In this document: positions 26,182 through 36,774 of the stretch, piece by piece
How positions within the stretch are numbered: the first letter of the stretch is position 1
Layout: each line of letters begins with the position of its first letter
Source of the DNA: Saccharibacillus sp. CPCC 101409
GTDB lineage: Bacteria > Bacillota > Bacilli > Paenibacillales > Paenibacillaceae
Reading direction: 5' to 3'
Assembly (NCBI RefSeq): GCF_030518235.1
Contig: NZ_JAULSA010000002.1
Span: forward strand, 1 to 64,000
Length of the DNA stretch: 64,000 nt
Program-made: the position numbers and the translations under genes
Notes under the pieces: model-generated
What the model saw: only the letters and a program-made list of their open reading frames with translations
Told to the model about the DNA's origin: nothing
Database searches by the model: none

Positions 26182-26188
26182 CGACTCC

Positions 26189-27223
26189 ATGAATGTAGAA
26201 GATTACGATTTCGAACTGCCCGAGCGGCTGATCGCCCAGACGCCGCTCGCCGAGCGCTCGGCTTCCAGACTCCTGACGCTGGACAAAACGACCGGCGAAA
26301 CCGGGCATTTGCATTTTTACGATATTCTCGATAAACTGCATCCCGGCGATACGCTGATCCTTAACGATACCCGCGTGCTGCCGGCCCGGCTGTACGGGAT
26401 CAAAGAAGGCACGGGAGCCCGCATCGAGCTGCTGCTGCTCAAGAATATCGAGGGCGATCGCTGGGAAGCGCTCGCCAAGCCCGGCAAGAAAGCGAAGATC
26501 GGCACCGTGCTGCGCTTCGGCGAAGAACTTGAGGCGGCGGTGCTGGAAGAAGGGGAGATGGGGGCGCGGATCATCGAATTCCGCTACGACGGCATCTTCC
26601 AGGAGATCCTCGACCGGCTCGGCGAAATGCCGCTCCCTCCTTATATCAAGGAGCGTCTGGACGACCGCGAGCGCTACCAGACCGTATACGCCAAGCACGA
26701 AGGTTCGGCGGCCGCGCCGACGGCGGGGCTGCATTTTACGGAAGAACTGCTCGGCAAGCTGCGCGCCAAAGGCGTGGATATCGGCTTTGTGACGCTTCAC
26801 GTCGGGCTCGGCACGTTCCGGCCGGTATCGGTCGACAATGTGGAAGAGCATGTGATGCACGAAGAATATTACGTGCTTCCGCAGGAAACGGCCGATCTGG
26901 TCAACCGCACCCGAGAGCGGGGCGGCCGCGTCGTTTCGGTCGGGACCACCTCGACGCGGACGCTCGAATCGGCCGCGCGGCGCACAATGGACGAACAGGG
27001 CGTACTGCACGCCGACAGCGGCTGGACGCAGATTTTCCTGTATCCGGGCCGGGAGTTCAAAGTGGTCGACGCGCTGATTACCAATTTCCACCTGCCCAAG
27101 TCGACGCTGGTCATGCTGGTCAGCGCGCTCGCCGGACGGGAAAACGTGCTGAACGCTTATCGCGAAGCCGTGGAGCGGGAGTACCGCTTTTTCAGCTTCG
27201 GCGACGCCATGTTTATTTACTGA
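26189..27223 (+). CDS. queA: S-adenosylmethionine:tRNA ribosyltransferase-isomerase QueA
   Basis: 344 residues from ATG 26189 ([20 protein letters not shown]), with AAGGA upstream. Conserved stretches include [43 protein letters not shown] and [15 protein letters not shown]. It moves the ribosyl part of SAM to preQ1 in tRNA to make epoxyqueuosine. It acts after Tgt, encoded next. Confidence 0.97.
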   Translation: MNVEDYDFELPERLIAQTPLAERSASRLLTLDKTTGETGHLHFYDILDKLHPGDTLILNDTRVLPARLYGIKEGTGARIELLLLKNIEGDRWEALAKPGKKAKIGTVLRFGEELEAAVLEEGEMGARIIEFRYDGIFQEILDRLGEMPLPPYIKERLDDRERYQTVYAKHEGSAAAPTAGLHFTEELLGKLRAKGVDIGFVTLHVGLGTFRPVSVDNVEEHVMHEEYYVLPQETADLVNRTRERGGRVVSVGTTSTRTLESAARRTMDEQGVLHADSGWTQIFLYPGREFKVVDALITNFHLPKSTLVMLVSALAGRENVLNAYREAVEREYRFFSFGDAMFIY

Positions 27224-27234
27224 CATCTGTTAAA

Positions 27235-27264
27235 CGGCCCGGGTTCGCGCCCGGGCCGAAAGCT
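27235..27264 (+). other. GC-rich hairpin between queA and tgt
   Basis: CGGCCCGGG and CCCGGGCCG pair perfectly around six bases and are followed by an interrupted T stretch. It may be a weak intra-operon terminator or attenuator. Confidence 0.5.
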
Positions 27265-27279
27265 TTTATTTTCTCGTAA

Positions 27280-28431
<1,152 letters not shown>

Positions 28432-28500
28432 AAACCCCACGGGTCTAGTACGGTTTTAACCTAAACTGTACGGCATTCGCACGATTAAGGGGGATTTACG

Positions 28501-28830
28501 ATGTTCGAAACAGCGGCCGGCACAGCCGGACAGGGCGGCGGCCTGATCATGACGATCATTCCGTTCGTATTCATGATCGCCATCTTCTACTTCCTGCTGA
28601 TCCGTCCTCAACAGAAGAAGCAGAAGCAGCGCAATTCCATGCTGGGGCAGCTCAAGAAGGGCGACAAAGTCGTCACGATCGGCGGTCTGCACGGCACGAT
28701 CCTGGAGATCACGAACGATATCGCGGTTCTACGCGTGAACGACGTGACGAAGCTGACGTTCGATCGCAGCGCGATCAGTCATGTGACGACTCCGGGTTCG
28801 GGTTCCGACGTGAGCCTCGGCAAGAAGTAA
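28501..28830 (+). CDS. yajC: Preprotein translocase subunit YajC
   Basis: 109 residues: a short periplasm-side N-terminus, one membrane helix (IIPFVFMIAIFYFLLIRPQQKKQK) and a cytoplasmic domain (LKKGDKVVTIGGLHGTILEI). It associates with SecDF in the Sec translocase. AAGGGGG precedes ATG 28501. Confidence 0.96.
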   Translation: MFETAAGTAGQGGGLIMTIIPFVFMIAIFYFLLIRPQQKKQKQRNSMLGQLKKGDKVVTIGGLHGTILEITNDIAVLRVNDVTKLTFDRSAISHVTTPGSGSDVSLGKK

Positions 28831-28887
28831 CGTTTTAACCGAAGAAGGAAGCGCCGGCGGAAGTTGGACCGCTTCGGCCTTCCGCGC

Positions 28888-28934
28888 AAGCTGCCGCCGA
28901 ACGGATTTCATCCGTTCCCGGCAGCTTCTTTTTT
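28888..28934 (+). terminator. Terminator after yajC
   Basis: AAGCTGCCG and CGGCAGCTT flank an inner ACGGAT/ATCCGT pairing and end in CTTTTTT. It closes the queA-tgt-yajC transcript. Confidence 0.87.
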
Positions 28935-29037
28935 CGGCCGATTGCGTGCATAGACGCAACGTTCCGGCAAAAAGGGACTCTACATAGAAGACGAGTTACG
29001 TAAAAGGAAACCGGGAACGCCGAAAGGAAGTGAATGC

Positions 29038-30348
29038 ATGATTTCCGAAATCGATACCGCATTTTGGCCGGTTTACACGGCGGCAGCCGTGTTCGGGATC
29101 GCCTATGTGCTGGTCGTAACGGAAAAGATAAACGGAGGTTTGGCCGCTTGGCTCGGCGCGCTGCTGCTGCTTGTGCTCGGCATCGTCGACTGGAACGCGG
29201 CGCTGACGCATCATATTTACCTGAATGCTCTGCTGCTGCTGGCGGGAATGATGGTCACGGCGGCCGCCGTCGACCGCAGCGGCATCGTACAGTTTGCCGT
29301 GCTGCATACCGTTCGGGCGGTGCGAGGGAGCGCCGGTGCCATGCTGGCGCTGCTGACGCTGACGGCGGCGCTGGCTTCGGCGCTGCTCGGCAGCGGTCCT
29401 GCGCTGCTGCTGCTCGCGCCGCTGATTCTGAACATCGGCCGAACGCTGAAGGCCGGCCCCGTGCCGTTTCTGATTATGAGCGTCATCGCCTGCAATCTGG
29501 GCGGAATGACGACGCTTGCCGGCAGTGTGCCGAACATCATGATCGGTTCCGCGGCCGATATGGATACGCGCGACTTTATCGCCCGTCTGCTGCCGCCTGC
29601 GCTGCTGCTGCTCGTCGTCCACCTGCTGCTGCTTCTGCTGATCTTCCGCAAGGAACTTCGATCTTCGGCGGAGCGGCGCGCGGAGCTGCTGCGGCTGGAA
29701 GCGGCTCTGCCCAATCGTCGCCGCGCCCTGCTTTCGCTGGGCATGCTTGCCCTGCTGACGGCGGGGCTGCTGGGGCATGAAGCGCTGCATATGTCCAGCG
29801 GAGCGGTCGCCGCGGCGGCGGCGGTTCTGATGCTGGCCGTCAATGCGCGAACGAGCGAAGACGCCGCCGGGATTCGCGAGCATATCGATTTCAAAACGCT
29901 GGCCGTGCTGGCCGGATTCTACGTGCTGGCCGCGGGACTGGTCGAGACGGGAATTATCGGGGAAATCGCGGCCCGGCTGCTGGAACTGACGAACGAGAAC
30001 AAAGTCGGAACCTCGCTTGTGCTGTTTGCCGTGTCGGGACTGCTGTCGGCGGTGCTCGATCCGGTTCCCCTGACGGCGGCGGCGGTCCCGCTGATTCAAA
30101 CGATCGGCCTGCAAATGGAAGTGATTCATCCCGCCGATCTCAACGAACTGTGGTGGGCGCTGGCACTCGGAGCCGGCATCGGTTCGAGCGGAACCCTTGC
30201 CGGATCGGTGGCGGGCGTGCTCGCGGCCGGGCTGGCGCAGCGGGAAGGGTACCGCTTCTCGTATCTGTCTTATCTGGCGGTCGCTTTCCCGCTTACCCTG
30301 CTTGCGCTGGCGGCGGGCGGCTGGTATTTGTATACGCATATTTTGTAG
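29038..30348 (+). CDS. ArsB/NhaD-family ion transporter
   Basis: 436 residues with about 11 membrane segments. The IT-superfamily architecture is two repeats with re-entrant loops, seen in ACNLGGMTTLAGSVPNIMIGSAADM and ALGAGIGSSGTLAGSVAGVLAAGLAQ. Such proteins carry Na+ in exchange for protons, arsenite or dicarboxylates. The specific substrate is not readable. AAAGGAAG precedes ATG 29038. It sits between yajC and comN, where B. subtilis has yrzE and spoVB. It is very rich in Leu/Ala runs. Confidence 0.8.
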   Translation: MISEIDTAFWPVYTAAAVFGIAYVLVVTEKINGGLAAWLGALLLLVLGIVDWNAALTHHIYLNALLLLAGMMVTAAAVDRSGIVQFAVLHTVRAVRGSAGAMLALLTLTAALASALLGSGPALLLLAPLILNIGRTLKAGPVPFLIMSVIACNLGGMTTLAGSVPNIMIGSAADMDTRDFIARLLPPALLLLVVHLLLLLLIFRKELRSSAERRAELLRLEAALPNRRRALLSLGMLALLTAGLLGHEALHMSSGAVAAAAAVLMLAVNARTSEDAAGIREHIDFKTLAVLAGFYVLAAGLVETGIIGEIAARLLELTNENKVGTSLVLFAVSGLLSAVLDPVPLTAAAVPLIQTIGLQMEVIHPADLNELWWALALGAGIGSSGTLAGSVAGVLAAGLAQREGYRFSYLSYLAVAFPLTLLALAAGGWYLYTHIL

Positions 30349-30475
30349 CGGGGGGCGGCAGGAATCGCCGCCGCCGCGTCGAATGAACAGAAGGCGGACC
30401 GCAAGGACGCAGTTTCCATAGCGAGAAGTCGAGCGCGAATCCGCCGCGGGGCGAAGCGCGCGGAAAGGGGGAGCC

Positions 30476-30763
30476 ATGGCCGAAGAAACGTTGAACGGTC
30501 CGGATTCGACCGGGGAAGAGCTGACCGGCGAAGATCTGACCGAAGCCGTTATCGAACTTTGCCGGGGCAAAGCCGAAGAATTTCAATATCTGGGCTACGA
30601 ACAAGCGACGTGGGAAGACGTGTGGCACTGTGTGAACGGAAAGTACGCCGGACGCCAGGAACCGCCGCTGCATCGGATCGTAAACGATATTTTGACGCTG
30701 AGAGTAAACGGGTTTATGAATTACCTTACGCTCGCGGCGCTGAAGGAGGCTCCCTACTCTTGA
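30476..30763 (+). CDS. comN: Post-transcriptional regulator ComN
   Basis: 95 residues matching the Post_transc_reg family, with AVIELCRGKAEEFQYLGYEQATWEDVWHCV and RIVNDILTLRVNGFMNYLT as the conserved core. In B. subtilis ComN (YrzD) affects comE mRNA and lies just before secDF, exactly as here. AAAGGGGGA precedes the ATG. The acidic N-terminal ~20 residues are variable. Confidence 0.88.
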   Translation: MAEETLNGPDSTGEELTGEDLTEAVIELCRGKAEEFQYLGYEQATWEDVWHCVNGKYAGRQEPPLHRIVNDILTLRVNGFMNYLTLAALKEAPYS

Positions 30764-30779
30764 GGGGGCCTTGCTTTTT
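30743..30779 (+). terminator. Terminator overlapping the comN 3' end
   Basis: AAGGAGGCTCCCT pairs with AGGGGGCCTT with one wobble, followed by a T run. The comN stop codon lies in the loop region, so translation of comN could weaken it. Confidence 0.6.
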
Positions 30780-30795
30780 GCGCAATTTTGCTTCA

Positions 30796-30824
30796 TTGAC
30801 TCCATTTTCCGGCATCGCTATAAT
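30796..30824 (+). promoter_or_regulatory. secDF promoter
   Basis: -35 TTGACT (30796-30801), a 17-nt spacer and -10 TATAAT (30819-30824). It separates secDF from comN transcription. Confidence 0.85.
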
Positions 30825-30860
30825 GGGAATATTGAGAAAAAAGGGGGAACCAGAAACGGC

Positions 30861-32246
30861 ATGAAGAGAATTGTCAGTTTCGTTGTCATTGTGCTCGTCG
30901 CGATCGGAGTTATGATCTGGAGCACGCCTAACCTGTTGAATTCGGTTCGATTGGGACTGGATTTAAAAGGAGGCTTCGAGATCCTTTACGAAGCGTCGCC
31001 AATGACGGGCGGAAAAGAAGTCACCCGAGAATCCCTGAACGAGACGGCCAAGAGTCTCGAAAAACGCGTTAACGCCCTGGGGAATGCCGAACCGGAGATT
31101 ACGACCGAAGGCACCAACCGCATCCGGTTGAGAATCGCCGGCGTTACCGACGAGAAGGAAGTGCGAGACAAAATCAAAGAACCCGCCGTGCTGACGTTCC
31201 GCAGCATGGGGGCGGCCGACGCGCAAGACAGTACCGGCGCCGCTGCCGACAGCGAAGATACGGAAGAAAGCACCGGAACCGACGCTGCGGGCGCCGACAA
31301 AGATGCCGCGGCTGCCGATAAGGATCAAGCGGCGGACAGTGCGGCTGCGGCGGACTCTTACAAGGGTTACGACAAAATCGAACTGACCGGCGAAGACTTT
31401 ACGCCGAACGGCGCTTCGGTACAGTACGATCAGCTGAACAATCCGATGATCTCGATCAAACTCGAGAACGCGGATAAGTTTGCTGAAATTACCGGCCGTT
31501 TGGTCGGACGGCAGCTTGCCATTTTCCTGGATAACGAACTGCTGTCTGCACCGAACGTCAATCAGAAAATCACCGGCGGAACCGCGCAGATTACCGGTAA
31601 TTTCACGCGCGACGAAGCGCAGAACCTGCGCGATACGATCAACCTCGGAGCGCTGCCTTTGCAGCTGACCGAGAAGTATTCGCAGAGCGTCGGCGCGACG
31701 CTGGGCCAGCTGTCGCTGGATCAGACGCTGCGCGCGGGCATCATCGGCTCGATCATTATCCTGATCTTTATGATGTTCATGTACCGGGTACCGGGACTGG
31801 TCGCCGCTTTCTGTTTGATCGTCCATACATGGGGGACTATCCTGATCTTTATATGGGCCGATATTACGCTCACCCTTCCGGGGATCGCGGCGTTCATATT
31901 GGGGATCGGGATGGCGGTGGATGCCAATATCATCACCTATGAACGGATCAAGGAAGAAATGCGCAGCGGGAAAAGTATTATGTCTTCGTTCAGAGCCGGC
32001 AGCAAAAGCTCTTTCCGCACGGTTATGGACGCCCAGATTACAACGCTGATCGCCGGCGCCGTTATGTTCTGGCTCGGCACGGGATCGGTCAGAGGCTTCG
32101 CGCTCGTCCTGATGATCGATATCGTGACCAGTATCATCACGAACGTATTCCTGTCGCGTTACCTGCTTTCCCTGCTCGTTAAAGCGAACTCTTTGAAGAA
32201 ACCGGCTTATTTTGGAGTGAAGGGAAGTGAAATCCGTGAGCTCTAA
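30861..32246 (+). CDS. secD: Protein translocase subunit SecD
   Basis: 461 residues from ATG 30861 (MKRIVSFVVIVLVAIGVMIW); an in-frame upstream start would add an untypical 30 residues. SecD signatures: LGLDLKGG near 39, GRQLAIFLDNELLSAPNVN, and GIGMAVDANIITYERIKEE. It uses the proton gradient to pull proteins through SecYEG. An Ala/Asp/Glu-rich insert fills about residues 117-168 of the extracellular P1 domain. Separate SecD and SecF, rather than the fused B. subtilis SecDF, are present. Confidence 0.96.
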   Translation: MKRIVSFVVIVLVAIGVMIWSTPNLLNSVRLGLDLKGGFEILYEASPMTGGKEVTRESLNETAKSLEKRVNALGNAEPEITTEGTNRIRLRIAGVTDEKEVRDKIKEPAVLTFRSMGAADAQDSTGAAADSEDTEESTGTDAAGADKDAAAADKDQAADSAAAADSYKGYDKIELTGEDFTPNGASVQYDQLNNPMISIKLENADKFAEITGRLVGRQLAIFLDNELLSAPNVNQKITGGTAQITGNFTRDEAQNLRDTINLGALPLQLTEKYSQSVGATLGQLSLDQTLRAGIIGSIIILIFMMFMYRVPGLVAAFCLIVHTWGTILIFIWADITLTLPGIAAFILGIGMAVDANIITYERIKEEMRSGKSIMSSFRAGSKSSFRTVMDAQITTLIAGAVMFWLGTGSVRGFALVLMIDIVTSIITNVFLSRYLLSLLVKANSLKKPAYFGVKGSEIREL

Positions 32247-33165
32247 AGTGAAATCGGCAAGCTCCAAGTGGGATTTTAATTTCGTCAAAGCAAGCAAGTA
32301 CTTTTATACGTTTTCCCTGATCGTTACTCTGCTCGGGATTCTCAGCCTGGCGATCTTCGGATTGAATTACGGCGTCGACTTCCGTTCCGGTTCCACAGTG
32401 GATATTTCCGTTTCGAAAAATGTCACCGTAGCGCAGGTCGAACAAGTCATCTCCGGAGCGAAACTCGACTCGGACGCGAATGTTACCGCCGGCAACAATC
32501 GGGTCAATATCCGCTTCCCGGAAGTGCTGACCGATCAGCAGGTCGAGACGCTCAAAACGGCTTTCAGCAAAGACGTCGATTCCACTTCTTCGTACGAAGT
32601 GAACACGGTGGACGTCGAAATGGCCCAAGAGCTGGAACGCAACGCGCTGCTGGCAATCGCGGTCGCAAGCATCGGGATCATGATCTACGTCACGATCCGG
32701 TTCGAATGGCGCTTCGCGCTGTCCGCGATCGTCGCGCTGCTGCACGATGCGTTTCTGGTCATCAGCGTATTCTCGATCTTCCGGCTTGAAGTCGATTTGA
32801 CGTTTATCGTCGCGATCCTGACCATTATCGGTTTCTCGATCAACGATACGATCGTGATCTTCGACCGGATCCGGGAAAACCTGCGGTTTGCGAAGAAGCA
32901 GACGCATGCCGATCTGGAAGATGTCGTCAACAAGAGCGTATCGCAGACGATGACCCGCTCGCTCGGCACGGTATTTACCGTATTTATCGCGGCGTTCGCC
33001 CTGCTGGTGCTGGGCAGCGAATCGATCCGCATGTTCTCGCTGGCGATGGTTATCGGTCTGCTGTTCGGTACCTACTCTTCGATCTTTGTCGCGAGCCCGC
33101 TGTGGCTGGCGCTGAGAAGCAAGAAGAAGCCGTCCGCGGCGAAAACGTCCAAAGCGACGAATTAA
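32227..33165 (+). CDS. secF: Protein translocase subunit SecF
   Basis: 312 residues, GTG start at 32227 inside the end of secD (20-nt overlap); a second GTG at 32236 is possible. Signatures LNYGVDFRSGSTVDI, ILTIIGFSINDTIVIFDRIREN and MTRSLGTVFTVFIAAFALLVLG identify SecF. The overlap suggests translational coupling for equal production with SecD. Confidence 0.96.
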   Translation: MKSVSSKVKSASSKWDFNFVKASKYFYTFSLIVTLLGILSLAIFGLNYGVDFRSGSTVDISVSKNVTVAQVEQVISGAKLDSDANVTAGNNRVNIRFPEVLTDQQVETLKTAFSKDVDSTSSYEVNTVDVEMAQELERNALLAIAVASIGIMIYVTIRFEWRFALSAIVALLHDAFLVISVFSIFRLEVDLTFIVAILTIIGFSINDTIVIFDRIRENLRFAKKQTHADLEDVVNKSVSQTMTRSLGTVFTVFIAAFALLVLGSESIRMFSLAMVIGLLFGTYSSIFVASPLWLALRSKKKPSAAKTSKATN

Positions 33166-33186
33166 CACATTCGCGGTTGTGCCGTG

Positions 33187-33218
33187 AAGCCGCGTCCTTC
33201 TTAAAAGGCGCGGCTTTT
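33187..33218 (+). terminator. secDF terminator
   Basis: AAGCCGCG with TCCTT pairs with AAGG and CGCGGCTTTT. Confidence 0.8.
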
Positions 33219-33288
33219 CGCTTTCCGCCCGCGGCCGCTTGGCCGGCTGCGGACGGAGGCGCAGAGTGAGTCAGAGAGGGGGAGCGCA

Positions 33289-34197
33289 ATGACGCCCCGT
33301 CAACAACAATTCGGAAACTCCGCGCGACGGGCGGAAGCGTTCGGCCTTGGAGCGGCCGCCTTGATCAAAGGAATCGGCGGTTACATAGGAGGCAGCCCGT
33401 CGCTGCTTGCCGACGCGCTCAATTCCGCGGCCGACGCTTTCCGCGGGTCGACTCCGAAACATACGGCGGGACGCGCCGCGCTTACCAAAGCGCTGCTGTC
33501 CGTGCTGATTCTGGTCGGCGCGCTGGAAGCGGCAATCGCGGGAGTCCATCGAATGCTGCGCACGCCCGAAGAGGCGCCGGGAACCCCGGCCGTTGCCGCT
33601 TTTTTCCTGGCGGTCCTGCTGGTCCTGGCGCTGTTCATCCTGCGCTACCGGAGTTTGCAGCGGACCGATTCCGCGGCCGCGGGGGAATATGCGGCCGAGC
33701 ACAGGCTGTCGCTGTACGCTTCGTTTCTTGTCGCGGCGGGAATGGCGGCGTCGATCGCGGGCAGCGGCTTCGATATTCCGGAAATGATGTACGCCGAGCC
33801 GGCCGCTTCGTTTCTGGTGGCCGTCATTGCCGTAATCAAAGCGATCCGGCTGCTGCTCGGCGTGCTTGAAGAGTCGCCCGACGCGCGCAAAGCGCAGCCG
33901 GTCGATCCGACTCCTTTTACGGAAACGGTGCAGCGCGTAAGAGGCGTAATCGAGGTGCGAGAGCTGCAGGCGGCCAAGGAATCGGAAACGGTCTCGATCG
34001 ATCTGGTGCTCAGCGTCAATCCGCGAATGACCGTCAAGGAAGCGGAAGAAGTGGCGAACCGTTCGCGCGATCTGCTGATGAACCGTTTTGTACAGGTTAT
34101 CGAAGTCAAGATCCGGATCGAGCCTTATCACACGGGCTATCCCTATAAATCGAACGAAGAGCTGCCCGACAGCGAGCAGCCGACGATCGTTCAGTAA
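33289..34197 (+). CDS. Divergent cation diffusion facilitator family protein
   Basis: 302 residues. Five or six membrane segments and a cytoplasmic ferredoxin-like tail (VIEVRELQAAKESETVSIDLVLSVNPRMTVKEAEEVANRSRDLL) match the CDF family. Metal-site positions look changed: the helix-2 motif reads ADALNSAADAF, with Asn where His or Asp is usual, and the helix-5 motif reads EHRLSLYAS, where an H-x3-D is expected. Metal transport is therefore doubtful, or the metal is unusual. It lies just upstream of recJ; GGGGGAG precedes the ATG. Confidence 0.8.
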   Translation: MTPRQQQFGNSARRAEAFGLGAAALIKGIGGYIGGSPSLLADALNSAADAFRGSTPKHTAGRAALTKALLSVLILVGALEAAIAGVHRMLRTPEEAPGTPAVAAFFLAVLLVLALFILRYRSLQRTDSAAAGEYAAEHRLSLYASFLVAAGMAASIAGSGFDIPEMMYAEPAASFLVAVIAVIKAIRLLLGVLEESPDARKAQPVDPTPFTETVQRVRGVIEVRELQAAKESETVSIDLVLSVNPRMTVKEAEEVANRSRDLLMNRFVQVIEVKIRIEPYHTGYPYKSNEELPDSEQPTIVQ

Positions 34198-34278
34198 GCC
34201 GGACGCGGAGCAATCCGCGTTCGTTCGATTTTTGGCCCAAACTCCGATATTCTACGATTAAAAAAGGCAGGTGAGAGT

Positions 34279-36711
34279 GTGCTTCATTCCCAATATCAAT
34301 GGAAAGTATCGAATCCGGACCCCGGCGAGGTCGAACGTTTGAGCGAACAGCTGGATATCTCGCCGCTGCTGGCTTCCATGCTCCTGAACCGTGGATTCGA
34401 AGACCGGGATTCGGCTTCTTCGTTCCTGGACGGAGATACGGACCTGTCCGGTCTGCACGATCCGTTCCTGCTGCACGGCATGGACCGCGCGGTGGAGCGA
34501 ATCCGGACGGCGCTGGCAAACGTCGAGAAGATCTGGGTGTACGGCGATTACGACGCGGACGGCGTATCGAGCACCGCGCTGATGATCCGGCTGATGACCC
34601 GGCTGAATGCCGATTTCGGCACGTATATTCCGCATCGCTCCAAAGAAGGCTACGGGCTGCACAACCATGCGATCGACCGGGCGGCCGAGGAAGGCGTCAA
34701 GCTGATCGTGACGGTCGATACCGGCATCAGCGCGGTGCAGCAGATCGCTTATGCGGCTTCGCTTGGCATCGACGTGGTCGTAACGGATCACCACGAGCCG
34801 CCGGCGATTCTGCCGGAGGCGGTCGCGCTCGTCAATCCCAAACTGCCGATGTGCGGCTATCCGTTCAAAGGACTCGCCGGCGTGGGTGTCGCATTCAAGC
34901 TTGCGCACGCCCTGCTCGGCGAGCCGCCCGAAGAATGGCTCGGGCTGGCGGCGATCGGCACGGTGGCCGACCTGATGCCGCTGACCGGCGAGAATCGGCT
35001 GATTGTCGCCCGGGGCATCGAAGAGATGCGCCGGAACCCTTCGCTGGGCGTGCAGCAGCTGCTCGAAGCAGCCAGCAGCCGGCCCGATCAGCTGACGTCG
35101 ATCGGGATCGCGTTTGCGATGGCGCCGCGCATCAATGCCAGCGGGCGGCTCGATCACGCCGACCGCGCGGTGAAGCTGCTGATTACGGACGATCGCGACG
35201 AAGCGGAGCATCTGGCTTCGGTGCTCGATCTGCTCAACAAAGAGCGGCAGAAGAATGTCGAGGATATCGTGCACGAAGCGACGGCGATGCTGGAGCTCAA
35301 GATCGCGGAGAGCGGCGAAGTGCCGCATGTGATCGTGCTGGCCGGCGAAGGCTGGAACGTCGGCGTAGTCGGCATCGTGGCTTCCAAGATCCTGGAGCGG
35401 TACTACCGTCCGACGGTTATTCTGGGGATCGACGCGGAGAAAGGCATGTGCAAAGGTTCGGCCCGCTCGATTCCGGACTTCGATATCTACGAAGCCCTGC
35501 TGTCGGTCAGCGAAACGATGGACCACTTCGGCGGCCATCCGTCGGCGGCCGGGATGAGCCTTTCGCGCGAACGGCTGGCCGGCTTCGAAGCCGGGCTGAA
35601 CGACTACGCGGCCGGCGTCCTGACGCCCGATCATCTTGTAGCCGTTACGTCCGCCGAGCGGGAATGCTCGCTGAGCGACGTGCCGATTCCGGTGATCGAA
35701 GAATTGGAACGGATGGCTCCGTTCGGCATGAACAATCCGTCGCCGCAGCTTGTGTTCCGGAACGTTCGGCTCCAGCGGGCGATAACGATGGGCAAAACGG
35801 GCACTCATTTGAAACTGGTGGTCGAGCAGGACGGGCAAGCGGTCGAAGCCGTCGCGTTCGGCAAAGGCGCCCTGGCCGAATACCTGACGGAAGGCGATAT
35901 GCTCGACCTGCTGGCCGAACCGTCCATTAACGAATGGCGCGGCAGCCGCAAGCCCCAGCTGATGGTGCGGGATCTGGCGCTGCCCGCGCTTCAGGTGTTC
36001 GACCGCAGAACGCCGGAAGCATCCGCCCAAACGATCGAAGACTTCCGCAAACGGGCCGGAGCTTTTCTGTCCTGCGCAGCGGAAGAAATTGCCGTGGCGA
36101 TCGGACAAACGACGCTAAAAGTTTCACAAAACACTCTGGCGCGGCAGCCCATTTGGCTGTATGATGAAGATTCCGGGATTCAAGGAACGGAAAGCGTTCA
36201 GCCGTCCGCGGTGCGCACCCTGTTCGTTCGGGATATGCCGGAAACCGCCGCGCAGTTGGACCGTCTGCTGACTTCTTTTTCGGCGCTGGAGAATATTGTG
36301 CTGCTGTATCCGCCGCATTCTCCGGCGGACGTCCTGCGCGAACCGGACCGCGAATTGGTCAAAACGATTTATGTCGAGCTGCGCCGCTCGGCGGCGCGGC
36401 CGGTGGACGAAGGCACGCTCGTGCAGCGGCTTTGCCGGACCAGCGGCTGCTCGCCGCGAATGATTGCCGGGATGCTGGACGTGTTTGCCGAGCTGGACTT
36501 TATCGAGCGAAGCGAAGCCGGAATCGCCGCCAATCCGAGCCCGCCCAAAAAAGCGCTGGACGAAGCGGAATCCTACCGGCGTCTGCGGGAAGCGGAAGCG
36601 CTGGAGCGCAGGCTGCTCGGCGGAGCGTCGGAGATCGGGGCGTGGCTGAAGCAGCGCGCGGCCCGGCTCGAATGCGGCCGCGACGATGCGGTGTTAACAT
36701 CTTCGGTATAA
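34279..36711 (+). CDS. recJ: Single-stranded-DNA-specific exonuclease RecJ
   Basis: 810 residues, the long Bacillales form. DHH-phosphoesterase motifs DYDADGVSS (about residue 91), VTVDTGIS, VVTDHHEPP and AAIGTVADLMPL, then DHHA1 (GHPSAAGMSL), are intact. An OB domain and a C-terminal Bacillales-specific extension follow. It degrades single-stranded DNA 5' to 3' in recombination and repair. GTG 34279 is the start. The recJ-apt-relA order matches B. subtilis. Confidence 0.96.
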   Translation: MLHSQYQWKVSNPDPGEVERLSEQLDISPLLASMLLNRGFEDRDSASSFLDGDTDLSGLHDPFLLHGMDRAVERIRTALANVEKIWVYGDYDADGVSSTALMIRLMTRLNADFGTYIPHRSKEGYGLHNHAIDRAAEEGVKLIVTVDTGISAVQQIAYAASLGIDVVVTDHHEPPAILPEAVALVNPKLPMCGYPFKGLAGVGVAFKLAHALLGEPPEEWLGLAAIGTVADLMPLTGENRLIVARGIEEMRRNPSLGVQQLLEAASSRPDQLTSIGIAFAMAPRINASGRLDHADRAVKLLITDDRDEAEHLASVLDLLNKERQKNVEDIVHEATAMLELKIAESGEVPHVIVLAGEGWNVGVVGIVASKILERYYRPTVILGIDAEKGMCKGSARSIPDFDIYEALLSVSETMDHFGGHPSAAGMSLSRERLAGFEAGLNDYAAGVLTPDHLVAVTSAERECSLSDVPIPVIEELERMAPFGMNNPSPQLVFRNVRLQRAITMGKTGTHLKLVVEQDGQAVEAVAFGKGALAEYLTEGDMLDLLAEPSINEWRGSRKPQLMVRDLALPALQVFDRRTPEASAQTIEDFRKRAGAFLSCAAEEIAVAIGQTTLKVSQNTLARQPIWLYDEDSGIQGTESVQPSAVRTLFVRDMPETAAQLDRLLTSFSALENIVLLYPPHSPADVLREPDRELVKTIYVELRRSAARPVDEGTLVQRLCRTSGCSPRMIAGMLDVFAELDFIERSEAGIAANPSPPKKALDEAESYRRLREAEALERRLLGGASEIGAWLKQRAARLECGRDDAVLTSSV

Positions 36712-36774
36712 AGAGGGCGCGCCGCCGCTTCTCTGCCGAATCAACCGGGAAACAACATTTAGGAGGAGATTGAT

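Noticed and set aside
34299-35930. 543-codon plus-strand frame inside recJ
   Set aside because: An out-of-frame reading of recJ; Arg/Gly/Ala-rich with no recognisable domain.
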